DNA of 64,000 bases from Hymenobacter sp. HSC-4F20 (GTDB taxonomy: Bacteria; Bacteroidota; Bacteroidia; Cytophagales; Hymenobacteraceae). The stretch is taken from positions 496,001 through 560,000 of the forward strand of contig NZ_JAHZTD010000001.1 of NCBI RefSeq assembly GCF_019599275.1. Direction: 5' to 3'. The stretch's first letter is position 1, and every line of letters starts with the position of its first letter. A model generated the notes under the pieces. That model was not told the DNA's origin, did not search any database, and saw nothing but the letters and a program-made list of their open reading frames with translations. This document shows, in pieces, positions 7,361 through 16,767 of the stretch. A program made the translations under genes and the position numbers.

Positions 7361-9535
7361 TTACAGCAGGCTCCGCAGCAGGTTGCGGACTTCAGTAGGA
7401 GACCTGAGATGATAGCGGGCCAGGGAGCGGGCGCCGGTGCCAACCTTAACGGTGTAGGCTTCGGGGGGTAGGGCGCGGAACGTGTCCTCGTCGGTACGGT
7501 CGTCGCCGAGGGCCAGGATAAAGGTGGGGTTATACTGCGTCAGCCACCGGGCCGCGGCAGTTCCTTTATTGATGCCGGCCGTTTTCACTTCAATTACCTT
7601 GTTGCCTTCCATCACCTGCAACTCCGTATTGGAAGTCATAAACGTGAGGTGATTGAGTAGCTCGCGGGCCCGCACCTCGCCCAGTTCACTATCGGCGCGC
7701 CGGTAGTGCCACACGAGCGAGTACTCTTTGTCTTCGATAAAGGAACCGGCCGTGCGGGTCACGTACATTTCTATAATAGGCCGGATATCCTGCTTCCAAT
7801 TGTTATTCAGGGGCTGAAACAGCTGCCAGTCCTCACTGGCAGGCCGCAGCCACACGCCATGTTCGGCAATGAAATCGAGGGGTAGGTGACCAAGCCAGTT
7901 TTGCAGGGTCGTTCGGTCGCGGCCGCTGATGATGACCACGTGGTTCTGTGGGTCGGCCGTCAGGGCCTGCAGAAGCAGCTGCAGCTCTTGGTCGGGCTGG
8001 GCCCGCTGGGGCAGGTTGTGGAAGGGCATGAGCGTGCCGTCGTAGTCAAGCAGAAGCAGGCGTTGTCCGGCGGCGCGGAAGTCGTCGGCCAGTTGCTCAC
8101 TAACCTCAGGCGTCAGCATCTCGGTGGCCAGGGTCAGCTGCTTGATTTTGCTGTAAGCCAGCCGGTCCATGAACAGCTTGGTCCAGGCAAATACGTTGTA
8201 CTGGCGCACCAATGCGCGCATGGCCCCCATGCGGTGAACCTGCTCCTCGGCCGGCATCACCAGGGCATCGTGCATGGCTTCGGCTAGCTGGCCAGTATCG
8301 GTGGGGTTGATAATCAGCGCGTCGGACAGCTCCCGGGCCGCCCCGGCTCGCTCGCTCAGAATCAACACCCCCCGGTTATCGGCCTTGCTGGCCACAAACT
8401 CCTTTGACACCAGGTTCATTCCGTCGCGCATGGGCGTCACCAGGGCCACCTCCGCCAAGCGGTAGAGGGCCGCCAGCTCTTCCAGGGGAAAGGAGCGGTA
8501 GAAATAGTGAATGGGCGTCCAGCTAATGGTGCGGTACTGGGCGTTAATGCGGCCTACCAACTCGTCAATTTCCTCCTTAAGGGTAGCGTACTGCGCTACC
8601 TGGTCGCGGGAGGGCACCACCACCATAATCAGGCTAACCTGCTCGCGCCACTCCGGGTAGCGCTGAATCAGGACTTCGAAGGCCCGCAGGCGCTCGGCAA
8701 TGCCTTTGGAGTAGTCGAGCCGGTCAATGGAAAGAATAACACGCGTATCGCGCAGGGCCTCGCGGTACTCCGCCTCGTGGCGCTGGGCCTGCTCCGAGGC
8801 CGCAGCCTGCTCGTAGCGCTCATAGTCGATGCCCATGGGGAAGGCGTCGACGAGCACCGTGCGGTTGGTCGTTTCAATCTGCCCATTGTGCGAGGACAAC
8901 CCTAGCAGTTGCGACACCGAGCTGAGAAAGTGGCGCATGTAGCCAAACGTGTGGAAGCCGATAAGGTCGGCGCCGAGCATGCCGCGCAGCAGCTCCGTAC
9001 GCCACGGCAGCGCCCGAATCAGCTCATAGGAAGGGAAAGGAATGTGCAGGAAAAAGCCGATGGTACACTCCGGGCGCGCCTTGCGCAGCATTTCCGGCAG
9101 CAGTAGCAACTGGTAGTCGTGCACCCAGATAGTATCCTCGGGGCCAGCCAGCTCCAGCACCGCGCGGCAGAATTTCTCGTTTACCGCCACGTAGGCATCC
9201 CAGTGGGTTTGCGCATAGGTGGCGTACTGCGGGAAGTAGTGGAAGGTAGGCCAGAGAGTGGAGTTGCTGAAGCCTTCGTAGAAATCATGAATTTCTGCCT
9301 CCGTCAAAAACACGGGCGCCATGCTGTCAGCGCTTAGCTCTTGGCGGATATGCTGCTCGTCGGCCTCTTCCTCCACAAAAAGCCCCGGCCACCCCACCCA
9401 CACGTTGCCCTCCTGCCGGTAGATGGAGCCTAACCCCGTTGCGAGCCCGCCTTCGCTGGGCTGAAACGTAAGACTTTCTTCGGTGCGCTGGACTTTGGTA
9501 GGAAGACGATTTGAGACAATAATTGTGCGGGACAT
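7361..9535 (-). CDS. otsAB: Bifunctional trehalose-6-phosphate synthase/phosphatase
   Basis: A 724-residue fusion covering both steps of trehalose synthesis from UDP-glucose and glucose-6-phosphate. Residues 1 to about 460 are the GT20 OtsA domain: TIIVSNRLP at the N-terminus, WVHDYQLLLLPEMLR, SIDRLDYSKGI and MRDGMNLVSKEFVAS are all present. Residues about 490-724 are the HAD phosphatase OtsB, with the nucleophile motif LLLDYDGTLMPF, IISGRD and the late motif GDDRTDEDTFRAL. All key residues are visible, so both halves should be active. It converges on the GH15 gene, forming a synthesis/turnover pair. The start ATG at 9533-9535 fits the family N-terminus exactly. Confidence 0.97.
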   Translation of the reverse strand: MSRTIIVSNRLPTKVQRTEESLTFQPSEGGLATGLGSIYRQEGNVWVGWPGLFVEEEADEQHIRQELSADSMAPVFLTEAEIHDFYEGFSNSTLWPTFHYFPQYATYAQTHWDAYVAVNEKFCRAVLELAGPEDTIWVHDYQLLLLPEMLRKARPECTIGFFLHIPFPSYELIRALPWRTELLRGMLGADLIGFHTFGYMRHFLSSVSQLLGLSSHNGQIETTNRTVLVDAFPMGIDYERYEQAAASEQAQRHEAEYREALRDTRVILSIDRLDYSKGIAERLRAFEVLIQRYPEWREQVSLIMVVVPSRDQVAQYATLKEEIDELVGRINAQYRTISWTPIHYFYRSFPLEELAALYRLAEVALVTPMRDGMNLVSKEFVASKADNRGVLILSERAGAARELSDALIINPTDTGQLAEAMHDALVMPAEEQVHRMGAMRALVRQYNVFAWTKLFMDRLAYSKIKQLTLATEMLTPEVSEQLADDFRAAGQRLLLLDYDGTLMPFHNLPQRAQPDQELQLLLQALTADPQNHVVIISGRDRTTLQNWLGHLPLDFIAEHGVWLRPASEDWQLFQPLNNNWKQDIRPIIEMYVTRTAGSFIEDKEYSLVWHYRRADSELGEVRARELLNHLTFMTSNTELQVMEGNKVIEVKTAGINKGTAAARWLTQYNPTFILALGDDRTDEDTFRALPPEAYTVKVGTGARSLARYHLRSPTEVRNLLRSLL

Positions 9536-10042
9536 GAGCCGTTACAGAATGATGAATACTCTCTGCTTACGGGAGAAAACGGCAGGTAGCCATTATTTTT
9601 TCGGGTTGCGCACCTAGTGTAGAGCTTACGGAACAGCCGTAAACTCGGCCGTAAAGGGCGGCTGGCACCGCAGCCGAGAAAGCAAATTCCTGATCAACAG
9701 TTTCTTGAGAATGCACCCTTGGCCGCCGGCCGCGTCTTCAGGCCCAGGCCCGACCAGAGCGCCTCCAGGGGCTGCCCACAGGCGGGTTTCATTGCTGTGG
9801 CCTTTAGCTGCTGGCTCGTTGGTAGGAAGCACCAGCGGCCCCGTACATGCAGGGGCGCGCAAGAGTCACTGCCGCGATGCATCCCCGGCCCGGCACCGGA
9901 GAAACGCTCGGAATACACCTTGTGCATCCGCAAGGCAGGCGCTGGGTTCAGGGAGAGGCTATTGGCGGGGAGGTAAAAGAAAAACCCGCTTACCGGGGAG
10001 GATAAGCGGGTTTTAAGGAAGAGAGCCAAAACGGAGGGCTTG
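9536..10042. other. Intergenic region without a recognised gene
   Basis: The 507 bp upstream of otsAB, up to tRNA-Glu copy 2, hold the tRNA terminator at 9981-10014 and presumably the otsAB promoter. The overlapping short ORFs in both strands show no family features. Confidence 0.6.
9981..10014 (-). terminator. Hairpin terminator after tRNA-Glu copy 2
   Basis: Stem AAAACCCGCTTA/TAAGCGGGTTTT with a 10-nt loop, followed by TTCTTTTACC on the minus strand. The sequence is unrelated to the terminator of copy 1. Confidence 0.85.
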
Positions 10043-10114
10043 TAGTCCGTAGGGGAATCGAACCCCTGTTGGCAGAATGAAAATCTGCAGTCCTAACCCC
10101 TAGACGAACGGACC
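10043..10114 (-). tRNA. tRNA-Glu (anticodon TTC), copy 2
   Basis: Same 72-nt sequence as the copy at 4303-4374, including the G-U closing pair of the acceptor stem and loop TTTTCAT with anticodon TTC. CCA is not encoded. The two copies lie 5.7 kb apart on the same strand, with the TVP38-like gene and the trehalose genes between them. Confidence 0.97.
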
Positions 10115-10146
10115 AGATTACGCGGCCTTGTTCCGTTTTGATGATG

Positions 10147-10176
10147 CAAAGATAGGCAGACGAACATTCAGCGCAA
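10147..10176 (-). promoter_or_regulatory. Promoter of tRNA-Glu copy 2
   Basis: TTG (10174-10176), 19 bp, TATCTTTG (10147-10154). Boxes and spacing match copy 1, although the spacer sequence has diverged. A stretch near TTCCGTTTTG-TG-TGCAAAGATA is shared by both upstream regions. Confidence 0.85.
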
Positions 10177-10321
10177 TACCTGGTTTTGAAAAAAACCAGC
10201 AGTGCTGAACAAATAGGCTGATTGTCAAGCGGAAATTTTTTACCACTAGGTTCAGTCGGGCGGGTAGTTTGTGCCGTACTGCCCGTGGCGGAGCCGCCGG
10301 TAGTACGGTATTTTGGTTTGA

Positions 10322-11422
<1,101 letters not shown>

Positions 11423-11445
11423 GCTTTCGGGCTTTCTGCTGATTA

Positions 11446-11482
11446 AAGCCGCCTGCCTGGGAAACCGGGCAGGCGGTTTTTC
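11446..11482 (+). terminator. gapA terminator
   Basis: Stem CCGCCTGCC/GGCAGGCGG extended by A-T pairs and followed by TTTTTCTT. It lies 25 bp after the gapA stop. Confidence 0.9.
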
Positions 11483-11650
11483 TTGGGGGTAAACAGATGA
11501 CGTGTAAAAGGTAGTCTGCCGAGCCGGGAACGAAGCATCTGGGTTGAACCGATGGGCTACCACCCGGGGCTACCCCGCCGGATGCTTTGGCCGCGCCCGT
11601 GTCTACCCGTTTTATTCTGCTCAGCACGGCTGCCCTATCTTTAGCTCCGC

Positions 11651-11665
11651 ATTTCACTAGTTCAC
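11651..11665 (+). repeat. 15-mer element ATTTCACTAGTTCAC before the lipid kinase gene
   Basis: It differs at one position from the element at 12620-12634 and, in inverted form, from 12559-12573. It ends 13 bp before the GTG start at 11679. Confidence 0.6.
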
Positions 11666-11678
11666 CATCTCACCGCTC

Positions 11679-12545
11679 GTGCGCATCTGCTTTATTCTGA
11701 ACCCGACTTCCGGCACTAACCGCACCCAGGATGTGCCTGCGCTGCTCACGCGCTACGCCACGGCGGCCGGGGCCGATTTTGAGATACGCGCTACGCAGTA
11801 CGCCGGGCACGGAGAGGAGCTGGCCCGCCAGGCGGCCGCGGACGGGTGCCGGGTGGTAGTGGCCGTGGGCGGCGACGGCACGGTGAATGAGGTAGCGCGC
11901 GGGCTGCTGGGTAGTACGGCGGCCCTGGGCATCGTGCCCCGCGGCTCGGGCAACGGCCTGGCCCGCCACCTACGCCTACCCCTCGATTTGCCGGGAGCCG
12001 TGCGCCGGGCCTGCCACCCTACGTTTCAGCGCATTGATGCCGGCCGCATCAATGGGCACTGGTTTTTCTGTACGGCCGGGCTGGGGTTTGATGCCCACGT
12101 GAGTAAGATGTTTGCCCAGGCCGGCACCCGGGGGCTGCGTACCTACGTGAAGGTAGCGCTGCGCGAATACCGCCACTACCGCCCCGTGCCCGTACAGGTG
12201 GAGCTGAACGGGCAGGTGCTGGCTACCAACTGCTATGTGCTGGCCTTTGCCAATGCCGCCCAGTACGGCAACAACGCCTACATCGCGCCCCGAGCTAACA
12301 TTCAGGATGGCCTGCTGGACGTGTGTCTGATCGACGCGCTACCGCTGCTGCGAGCCGTGTGGGTAGGGGTAGGGCTGGCCCTGGGGACGCTGCCCACGTC
12401 CGGCGGGGCTGTGTACCACACCAGCCACCACATCCGCGTCCGGACCCCGCACCGCTTGGGCTTCCACGCCGATGGGGACTACGTCGGTGATGCCGCTGAG
12501 TTTGAGGTGGAGCTTACTCCGCTGGCTTTGGAGGTAGCCGTGTAA
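11679..12545 (+). CDS. YegS/BmrU-type lipid kinase (diacylglycerol kinase catalytic domain)
   Basis: A 288-residue cytoplasmic kinase. The N-terminus RICFILNPTSGTN matches the first strand and phosphate loop of the DAGK family, VVAVGGDGTVNEVARGL (about residues 66-82) is the GGDGT nucleotide-binding motif, and GIVPRGSGNGLARHL carries the GSGN motif. The C-terminal half is the beta-rich domain ending in HADGDYVGDA, which holds further conserved acidic residues. Relatives phosphorylate diacylglycerol, phosphatidylglycerol or sphingoid bases; the lipid here is unknown. It starts with GTG; no ATG fits the family N-terminus. The gene is bracketed by copies of a 15-bp element. Confidence 0.9.
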   Translation: MRICFILNPTSGTNRTQDVPALLTRYATAAGADFEIRATQYAGHGEELARQAAADGCRVVVAVGGDGTVNEVARGLLGSTAALGIVPRGSGNGLARHLRLPLDLPGAVRRACHPTFQRIDAGRINGHWFFCTAGLGFDAHVSKMFAQAGTRGLRTYVKVALREYRHYRPVPVQVELNGQVLATNCYVLAFANAAQYGNNAYIAPRANIQDGLLDVCLIDALPLLRAVWVGVGLALGTLPTSGGAVYHTSHHIRVRTPHRLGFHADGDYVGDAAEFEVELTPLALEVAV

Positions 12546-12558
12546 TAAGGAGGAAACA

Positions 12559-12634
12559 GTGAACTTGTGAAATAAGAAGTTTGCTGTTCTCTTTGTGCTG
12601 GTAGCCCGTCAAACTCCCCATTTCACAAGTTCAC
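12559..12634. repeat. Inverted repeat with 15-bp perfect arms before the SUI1 gene
   Basis: Arms GTGAACTTGTGAAAT (12559-12573) and ATTTCACAAGTTCAC (12620-12634) surround a 46-nt loop. The right arm ends 6 bp before the ATG at 12641. A one-mismatch copy of the right arm precedes the lipid kinase gene. Confidence 0.75.
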
Positions 12635-12640
12635 ACTGCC

Positions 12641-12985
12641 ATGAAAGCCAATAAAAACCGCCGGGAAGGCGTGGTATACTCCACTGACCCCGATTTCGAC
12701 TACCAGGAGTCTGGTGGTGACGACGTGACGACCCTGCCCCCGCAGCAGCAGAACCTGCGCGTTCAGCTGGATAAAAAGGCGCGCGGTGGCAAGCAGGTCA
12801 CGCTCATTACCGGCTTTGTGGGCCAGGAGGCTGATTTGCAGGAGCTGGGCAAGCTGCTAAAAACCAAGTGCGCCGTGGGCGGAAACGTCAAGGACGGCGA
12901 AATCCTGATCCAGGGCGACTTCCGCGACAAGGTACTGGCCGTGCTGCTGGAAAAGGGCTATAAAGCTAAGAAAGCCGGCGGCTAA
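12641..12985 (+). CDS. SUI1/YciH-like translation initiation factor
   Basis: A 114-residue protein with a disordered, charged N-terminal half and a C-terminal SUI1 (eIF1-like) domain from about residue 38. Visible family landmarks are [20 protein letters not shown], the loop [20 protein letters not shown], and the terminal helix [18 protein letters not shown]. In archaea and E. coli (YciH) this fold binds the 30S P-site and influences start-site selection; in Bacteroidota it is common but its role is little defined. It is downstream of the lipid kinase but separated from it by a large inverted repeat, so it is probably transcribed separately. Confidence 0.92.
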   Translation: MKANKNRREGVVYSTDPDFDYQESGGDDVTTLPPQQQNLRVQLDKKARGGKQVTLITGFVGQEADLQELGKLLKTKCAVGGNVKDGEILIQGDFRDKVLAVLLEKGYKAKKAGG

Positions 12986-13242
12986 TGCCATGCCCGGCAC
13001 CCTGCCGGCCCGGAACTGCATAACCGGAGCTACATAAGTTGCTTCAGGTTAGAGCCGCGTGTACCTTCCCAGCGAGTGGCCGGCGTCGCGTGCCACCCCG
13101 CCCGAAACTGCTGCTGACGCTGCTCCGGGGCTCTGGCTTCCAGCACCCTTCTACTTTCCCTCGAGCCACTGGGCGCCGCTAGGGCAGGTGCTCCAGCCAG
13201 CTCAGAGCCCGCCCTGGCTATAGTCGTTACCGTTCGGCTGCT

Positions 13243-13422
13243 ATGCCCCCGGCCGTAGCCACCACCCGTAGTTTCGTGTTTTGGGTGAGTACTAGTAGCG
13301 GGGCGGGTAATCTGCTGCGGTTTGGGTTGGCTGAGGGGCTGGTAGGCTTGCAGCGCGGCTCGGCTTACCTGCTGACGCGGCTTACTCCTGCCTCTCTTTC
13401 TCCCACTTCACTTTCCCGCTAA
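13243..13422 (+). CDS. Possible small ORF directly before the DUF1622 gene
   Basis: An open frame of 59 codons from ATG 13243, ending in TAA 2 bp before the ATG of the DUF1622 gene. The product is Ser/Thr/Leu-rich, with a possible amphipathic stretch AGNLLRFGLAEGLVGLQRG. No homologous family is recognised and no signal or membrane segment is convincing. Tight spacing to the next gene is the main support; it could equally be leader sequence. Confidence 0.25.
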   Translation: MPPAVATTRSFVFWVSTSSGAGNLLRFGLAEGLVGLQRGSAYLLTRLTPASLSPTSLSR

Positions 13423-13424
13423 CT

Positions 13425-13829
13425 ATGCCCGCTCCCGAAGTTGCTACGGTTCACTCCCTGGCCGAAGAATGGGTCATTGCCGCCGTGCAGTGGCTGAAAC
13501 TAGGCGTGGAAACGGTGGGCGCCTGCATTATCGCGCTGGGCATTGGGGTAGCAGGCAGCCTCTTTCTGCGGGCCCTGCTGACGCGCCGCACCGCCGACTT
13601 TACGGCCATCCGCCTGACGCTGGCCCGCTACCTGGCTTTGGCCCTGGAGTTTCAGCTCGGCGCTGATATTCTGTCCACGGCCATTGCCCCTAGCTGGGAG
13701 CAGATCGGCAAGCTTGGGGCCATTGCCGTTATCCGCACCGCTCTGAACTTCTTTTTGTCCCGGGAAATGAAGGATGAGCGCCGGAGTGCCGCCGAGCAGC
13801 ACGTAGCCCAGCGCGCCGCAAACCAGTAA
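13425..13829 (+). CDS. DUF1622 family membrane protein
   Basis: A 134-residue inner membrane protein. It has three hydrophobic segments: WLKLGVETVGACIIALGIGVAGSLFL (about residues 25-50), RYLALALEFQLGADILSTAI (about 68-87, the conserved family core with an embedded acidic residue), and IGKLGAIAVIRTALNFFLSREM near residue 95-115. The pattern and length match DUF1622, whose function is unknown. The C-terminal 20 residues are charged and cytoplasmic. It converges on kdsB, with only 14 bp between the stop codons and no clear terminator. Confidence 0.85.
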   Translation: MPAPEVATVHSLAEEWVIAAVQWLKLGVETVGACIIALGIGVAGSLFLRALLTRRTADFTAIRLTLARYLALALEFQLGADILSTAIAPSWEQIGKLGAIAVIRTALNFFLSREMKDERRSAAEQHVAQRAANQ

Positions 13830-13843
13830 AGCCGGCGCCAGCC

Positions 13844-14590
13844 CTACTGCCGGGCCAGGTGCGCCAGGGCCCGCTCTACGTCCTCAGGCGTATCAATTCC
13901 AATGGTTTCCAGTTCGGTTTCGGCCGTGAGAATACGGTAGCCATTTTCCAGCCAGCGCAGCTGCTCCAAGCTCTCGGCCAGCTCCAGGGGGGAAGGCGAA
14001 AGCTGCGTGATGGCGGCCAGCACATCGGGGCGGTAGGCATACAGGCCAATGTGGCGCAGGTAGCGGTGGTGGGGTAGCCACTCGGCCGGGGCGTGCTGGC
14101 GCTGGTAGGGCAGGGGGTGGCGGCTGAAGTACAAAGCGTAGCCGGCTGCGTCGCGGACTACCTTGGGCAAGTGAGGGCTGAAAAGCTCTTCTGCCGACAG
14201 CACCGGCTTCACCAGCGTGGCCAGCTGGGGCGGTTCAGCACCGTCGAAAAGCCGCAGCAGGGCGTCAATCTGGGCGGGGTGAATGAATGGCTCGTCGCCC
14301 TGGATGTTGATGATGCAGTCGGCGGTAGTGCCCAGCTGCTGGTAGGCCTCCCAGACCCGGTCGGTGCCGCTGGGATGGTCGGGGGAAGTTAGCACGGCCT
14401 CGCCCCCAAATCCGTGCACGTGGTTCAGAATCCGCTGGTCGTCAGTGGCTACTACCACCCGGCTCAAGCCCGACTGGCGGGCCTGCCCGACGACCCGCTG
14501 AATCATGGACTGGCCGCCTAAGTCAACCAGGGGTTTACCCACCAGGCGGGTGGAGGCGTAGCGGGCGGGAATAATGCCGATGGCGTGCAT
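13844..14590 (-). CDS. kdsB: 3-deoxy-manno-octulosonate cytidylyltransferase (CMP-KDO synthetase)
   Basis: A 248-residue cytoplasmic enzyme that activates KDO with CTP for lipopolysaccharide inner-core synthesis. The N-terminus IGIIPARYASTRLVGKPL is the nucleotide-binding signature, followed by VVVATDDQRI, TSPDHPSGTDRVWEA, and INIQGDEPFIHPAQID with the metal-binding Asp. HIGLYAYR and SLEQLRWLENGYRI complete the family pattern. The start is the ATG at 14588-14590. The same frame stays open upstream through the antisense of the LysM gene, but that extension has no homology to the family and is not coding. Confidence 0.97.
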   Translation of the reverse strand: MHAIGIIPARYASTRLVGKPLVDLGGQSMIQRVVGQARQSGLSRVVVATDDQRILNHVHGFGGEAVLTSPDHPSGTDRVWEAYQQLGTTADCIINIQGDEPFIHPAQIDALLRLFDGAEPPQLATLVKPVLSAEELFSPHLPKVVRDAAGYALYFSRHPLPYQRQHAPAEWLPHHRYLRHIGLYAYRPDVLAAITQLSPSPLELAESLEQLRWLENGYRILTAETELETIGIDTPEDVERALAHLARQ

Positions 14591-14899
14591 AGCAAGACGA
14601 GCAGTTGATGCAAGTCGCAAACAACGGGAAAAACCGGCAGGTTTGGTCGTTGGCGTTGCCGCAACATCGGCCGTGAAGGTGCGGCCCAAAGCTCTGGCGT
14701 TGCCCAGCCAACCCCGAAGTAGTACCCCGTACGAAGTACTGGGCGGGCCGTTTGTCCTGAAATCGACCAACAAAAAACCCTTGCCGTCATATAGTAGCGG
14801 TTGCTTGCGGGCGAATCCGTAACTTTCGGCAAACTTTATGTAAGCAGGTTCTCTCGTCGTGTAACGCCCCTGCTTACTGCTTTTCTGCCTACCCCTTGT
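14591..14899. other. Divergent promoter region between kdsB and the LysM gene
   Basis: 309 bp with no gene. A TAACTTTC sequence at about 14819-14826 is a near match to the -7 consensus for the LysM gene; no good -33 element was found at the usual spacing. Confidence 0.45.
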
Positions 14900-15907
14900 A
14901 TGTTCCGATTTTCGTTGCTGACCACCGCGCTTGCCCTTATTGGTTTCACGGCTACGGCCGGCCCCCGGCCAGTGGCACCGCCCGATTCGATTGGGGTAGA
15001 GTACCGCAACAACGTAATGCTGATTAAGCACCGCGTAACTCCCGGCGAAACCCTTTACGGGGTAGCTCGGCGCTACAAAGTGCCCGTGGAGCAGATTGTG
15101 GAAGCTAACGCCGGGCAGAAAGGGGCGCTGGTAACGGGCCAGATTGTGCTCGTGCCCCGCAACCGGGTGGTACTTAGTCGCCCGGCTACTCCCGCGCCCG
15201 CCGCCGCGGCCACCACGCGCAGCCTGCCAACTGACGCCCGCGGCAACCGCCTCTACAAAGTAGAGCCCGGCGTGACGCTGTTTGCCATTGCTCGCCGCTT
15301 CCAGACCACCCCCGCTGAACTCGCCCGCCTGAACGGCTTTCCCGCCAACTACAATGTGCGCGTAGGGGAAACAGTTATTGTGGCCGCCGGGACAGGCAGT
15401 GCTGCCGGCGCCGCCCGTCCCACTCCAGCCCCGGTAGCGGCTGCTCGCCCCGCTCCCACGGCCCGCCCGGAGCGCGACGAGGAAGCCGAACGGGAAGCCC
15501 GCGAAACCCGGGAGCGGGAAGCCCGGGAACGAGCCACTCGCGAACGGGCGCGTGACTCTGCAACTACGCCGCCGACCAGCGCGGTAGATGAGACGGCTGC
15601 GGAAAAGGATCGGGCCCCTGCCCGCGCCAGCGAAATTGTACGCCGCGTATCGGAAAGCGGCCTTGCCACCGCTATCCAGACGGACGCTTCCGATAAGTAC
15701 CTGGCCCTGCACAAAACCGCCCCCGTAGGCACTATTATGCAGGTACGCAACATCATGAACGGGCAGTCGGTGTACGTGCGCGTGATTGGGCCCCTGCCCG
15801 ATACGGGCGAGAATACCAACATTCTGGTCCGTCTCTCCAAGAAAGCGGTGCAGCGCCTGGCTACCCCCGACCAGCGCTTCCGGGTAGAAACCAGCTACGT
15901 CCCGTAA
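14900..15907 (+). CDS. Secreted LysM protein with degenerate RlpA-like domain
   Basis: A 335-residue exported protein. A signal peptide (FRFSLLTTALALIGFTATAG) is followed by LysM 1 at about residues 43-92 (HRVTPGETLYGVARRYKVP) and LysM 2 at about 115-160 (YKVEPGVTLFAIARRF). Next comes a long Arg/Glu-rich linker, then a C-terminal domain of about 85 residues resembling the RlpA double-psi barrel (LALHKTAPVGTIMQVRNIMN, YVRVIGPLPD). The catalytic Asp of lytic RlpA (DRGP) is replaced here by GPLPD, so it probably binds rather than cuts glycan. The ATG at 14900 is chosen because the signal peptide begins there. It is followed after 3 bp by the Sel1 gene. Confidence 0.85.
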   Translation: MFRFSLLTTALALIGFTATAGPRPVAPPDSIGVEYRNNVMLIKHRVTPGETLYGVARRYKVPVEQIVEANAGQKGALVTGQIVLVPRNRVVLSRPATPAPAAAATTRSLPTDARGNRLYKVEPGVTLFAIARRFQTTPAELARLNGFPANYNVRVGETVIVAAGTGSAAGAARPTPAPVAAARPAPTARPERDEEAEREARETREREARERATRERARDSATTPPTSAVDETAAEKDRAPARASEIVRRVSESGLATAIQTDASDKYLALHKTAPVGTIMQVRNIMNGQSVYVRVIGPLPDTGENTNILVRLSKKAVQRLATPDQRFRVETSYVP

Positions 15908-15910
15908 CGA

Positions 15911-16741
15911 ATGCGTTGTGTTGGTAGTATGCTCGTGCTGCTGGCGCTGGCTTCCTCCTGGTGCCAGGCCCAGCCGGGCAGCAGTCCTCTGGAGCTAGAC
16001 CGCCGCTACCAGCAGGCCGGCGAGTTTGTACGGGCGTTGCCCCTTCTAGAGCAAGCCGCCACTCTGGGTAGCGCGCAAGCCCAGTACGAGCTGGGAGTAG
16101 CCTACCGCGCCGGCCAGGGCACGAGCCGCAACGACACCCTCGCTGTTGCGTGGCTAAGCAAGGCAGCCCGGCAGCAGTATGCCCCGGCGCACGTGGCCCT
16201 GGCCAGTGAGTTGTGGTACTCAGGGCTAATCAGCAAACAGCAGGTGCTCGCCTGGCTGCAGGCCAGTGCCACTGCCGGCGACTTTCCCAGCTTGGTGTAC
16301 CTGCAACACCACTGCGACAGTACGTATGCTGACAACCCCGCCCCACCCGTGGCCGCCTACCCCTTGCAGCTCAGCAAGCAGATAGCGGCGCGCGCATCGG
16401 CTGCTACCCCGGCTGATAGTGCTACCATCTTGCAGCAGGCCCTCCGGCTGGGCACCTGGTACCAGAAAGGGTACCGGCTGAAGGCAAACCCGGTGGAAAG
16501 CTACTGCTGGTACCTGCTGATGAACGAAATGCGCACAACCAGCACCCATATCCTTTGGAGTGAAGCCATGCGAAAAGTTGCTGTGTTGCACGAGCAGCTA
16601 ACCCCGGCCCAACGTGCAGAAGCGCTTCGCCGGGCCGAAGCCGTTGGTAACCGGAAACTACGGCGCCTTCCCCAACTTGCGCAGGCCCTGGCCCGCGTCA
16701 AGTCCACATCAGCAGTTCCGGCTCCTTCCGCCTGGGACTAG
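15911..16741 (+). CDS. Exported Sel1-like repeat protein
   Basis: A 276-residue protein with a signal peptide (MLVLLALASSWCQAQP; the true start may be the ATG six codons in) and Sel1/TPR-type helical repeats. ALPLLEQAATLGSAQAQYELGVAYRAGQG and AVAWLSKAARQQYAPAHVALASELWY-like units cover residues about 40-110, and a degenerate unit (GYRLKANPVESYCWYLLM) lies near residue 195. Sel1 repeats mediate protein-protein contacts in the envelope. It starts 3 bp after the LysM gene stop, so the two are almost certainly co-transcribed and may act together at the peptidoglycan. Confidence 0.8.
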   Translation: MRCVGSMLVLLALASSWCQAQPGSSPLELDRRYQQAGEFVRALPLLEQAATLGSAQAQYELGVAYRAGQGTSRNDTLAVAWLSKAARQQYAPAHVALASELWYSGLISKQQVLAWLQASATAGDFPSLVYLQHHCDSTYADNPAPPVAAYPLQLSKQIAARASAATPADSATILQQALRLGTWYQKGYRLKANPVESYCWYLLMNEMRTTSTHILWSEAMRKVAVLHEQLTPAQRAEALRRAEAVGNRKLRRLPQLAQALARVKSTSAVPAPSAWD

Positions 16742-16767
16742 CAGCTGCCTAATTCTCCTTCGCCCCC

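Noticed and set aside
13844..15712. A single 622-codon minus-strand frame
   Set aside because: Only its last 248 codons are kdsB. The rest is antisense to the LysM gene and has no family features.
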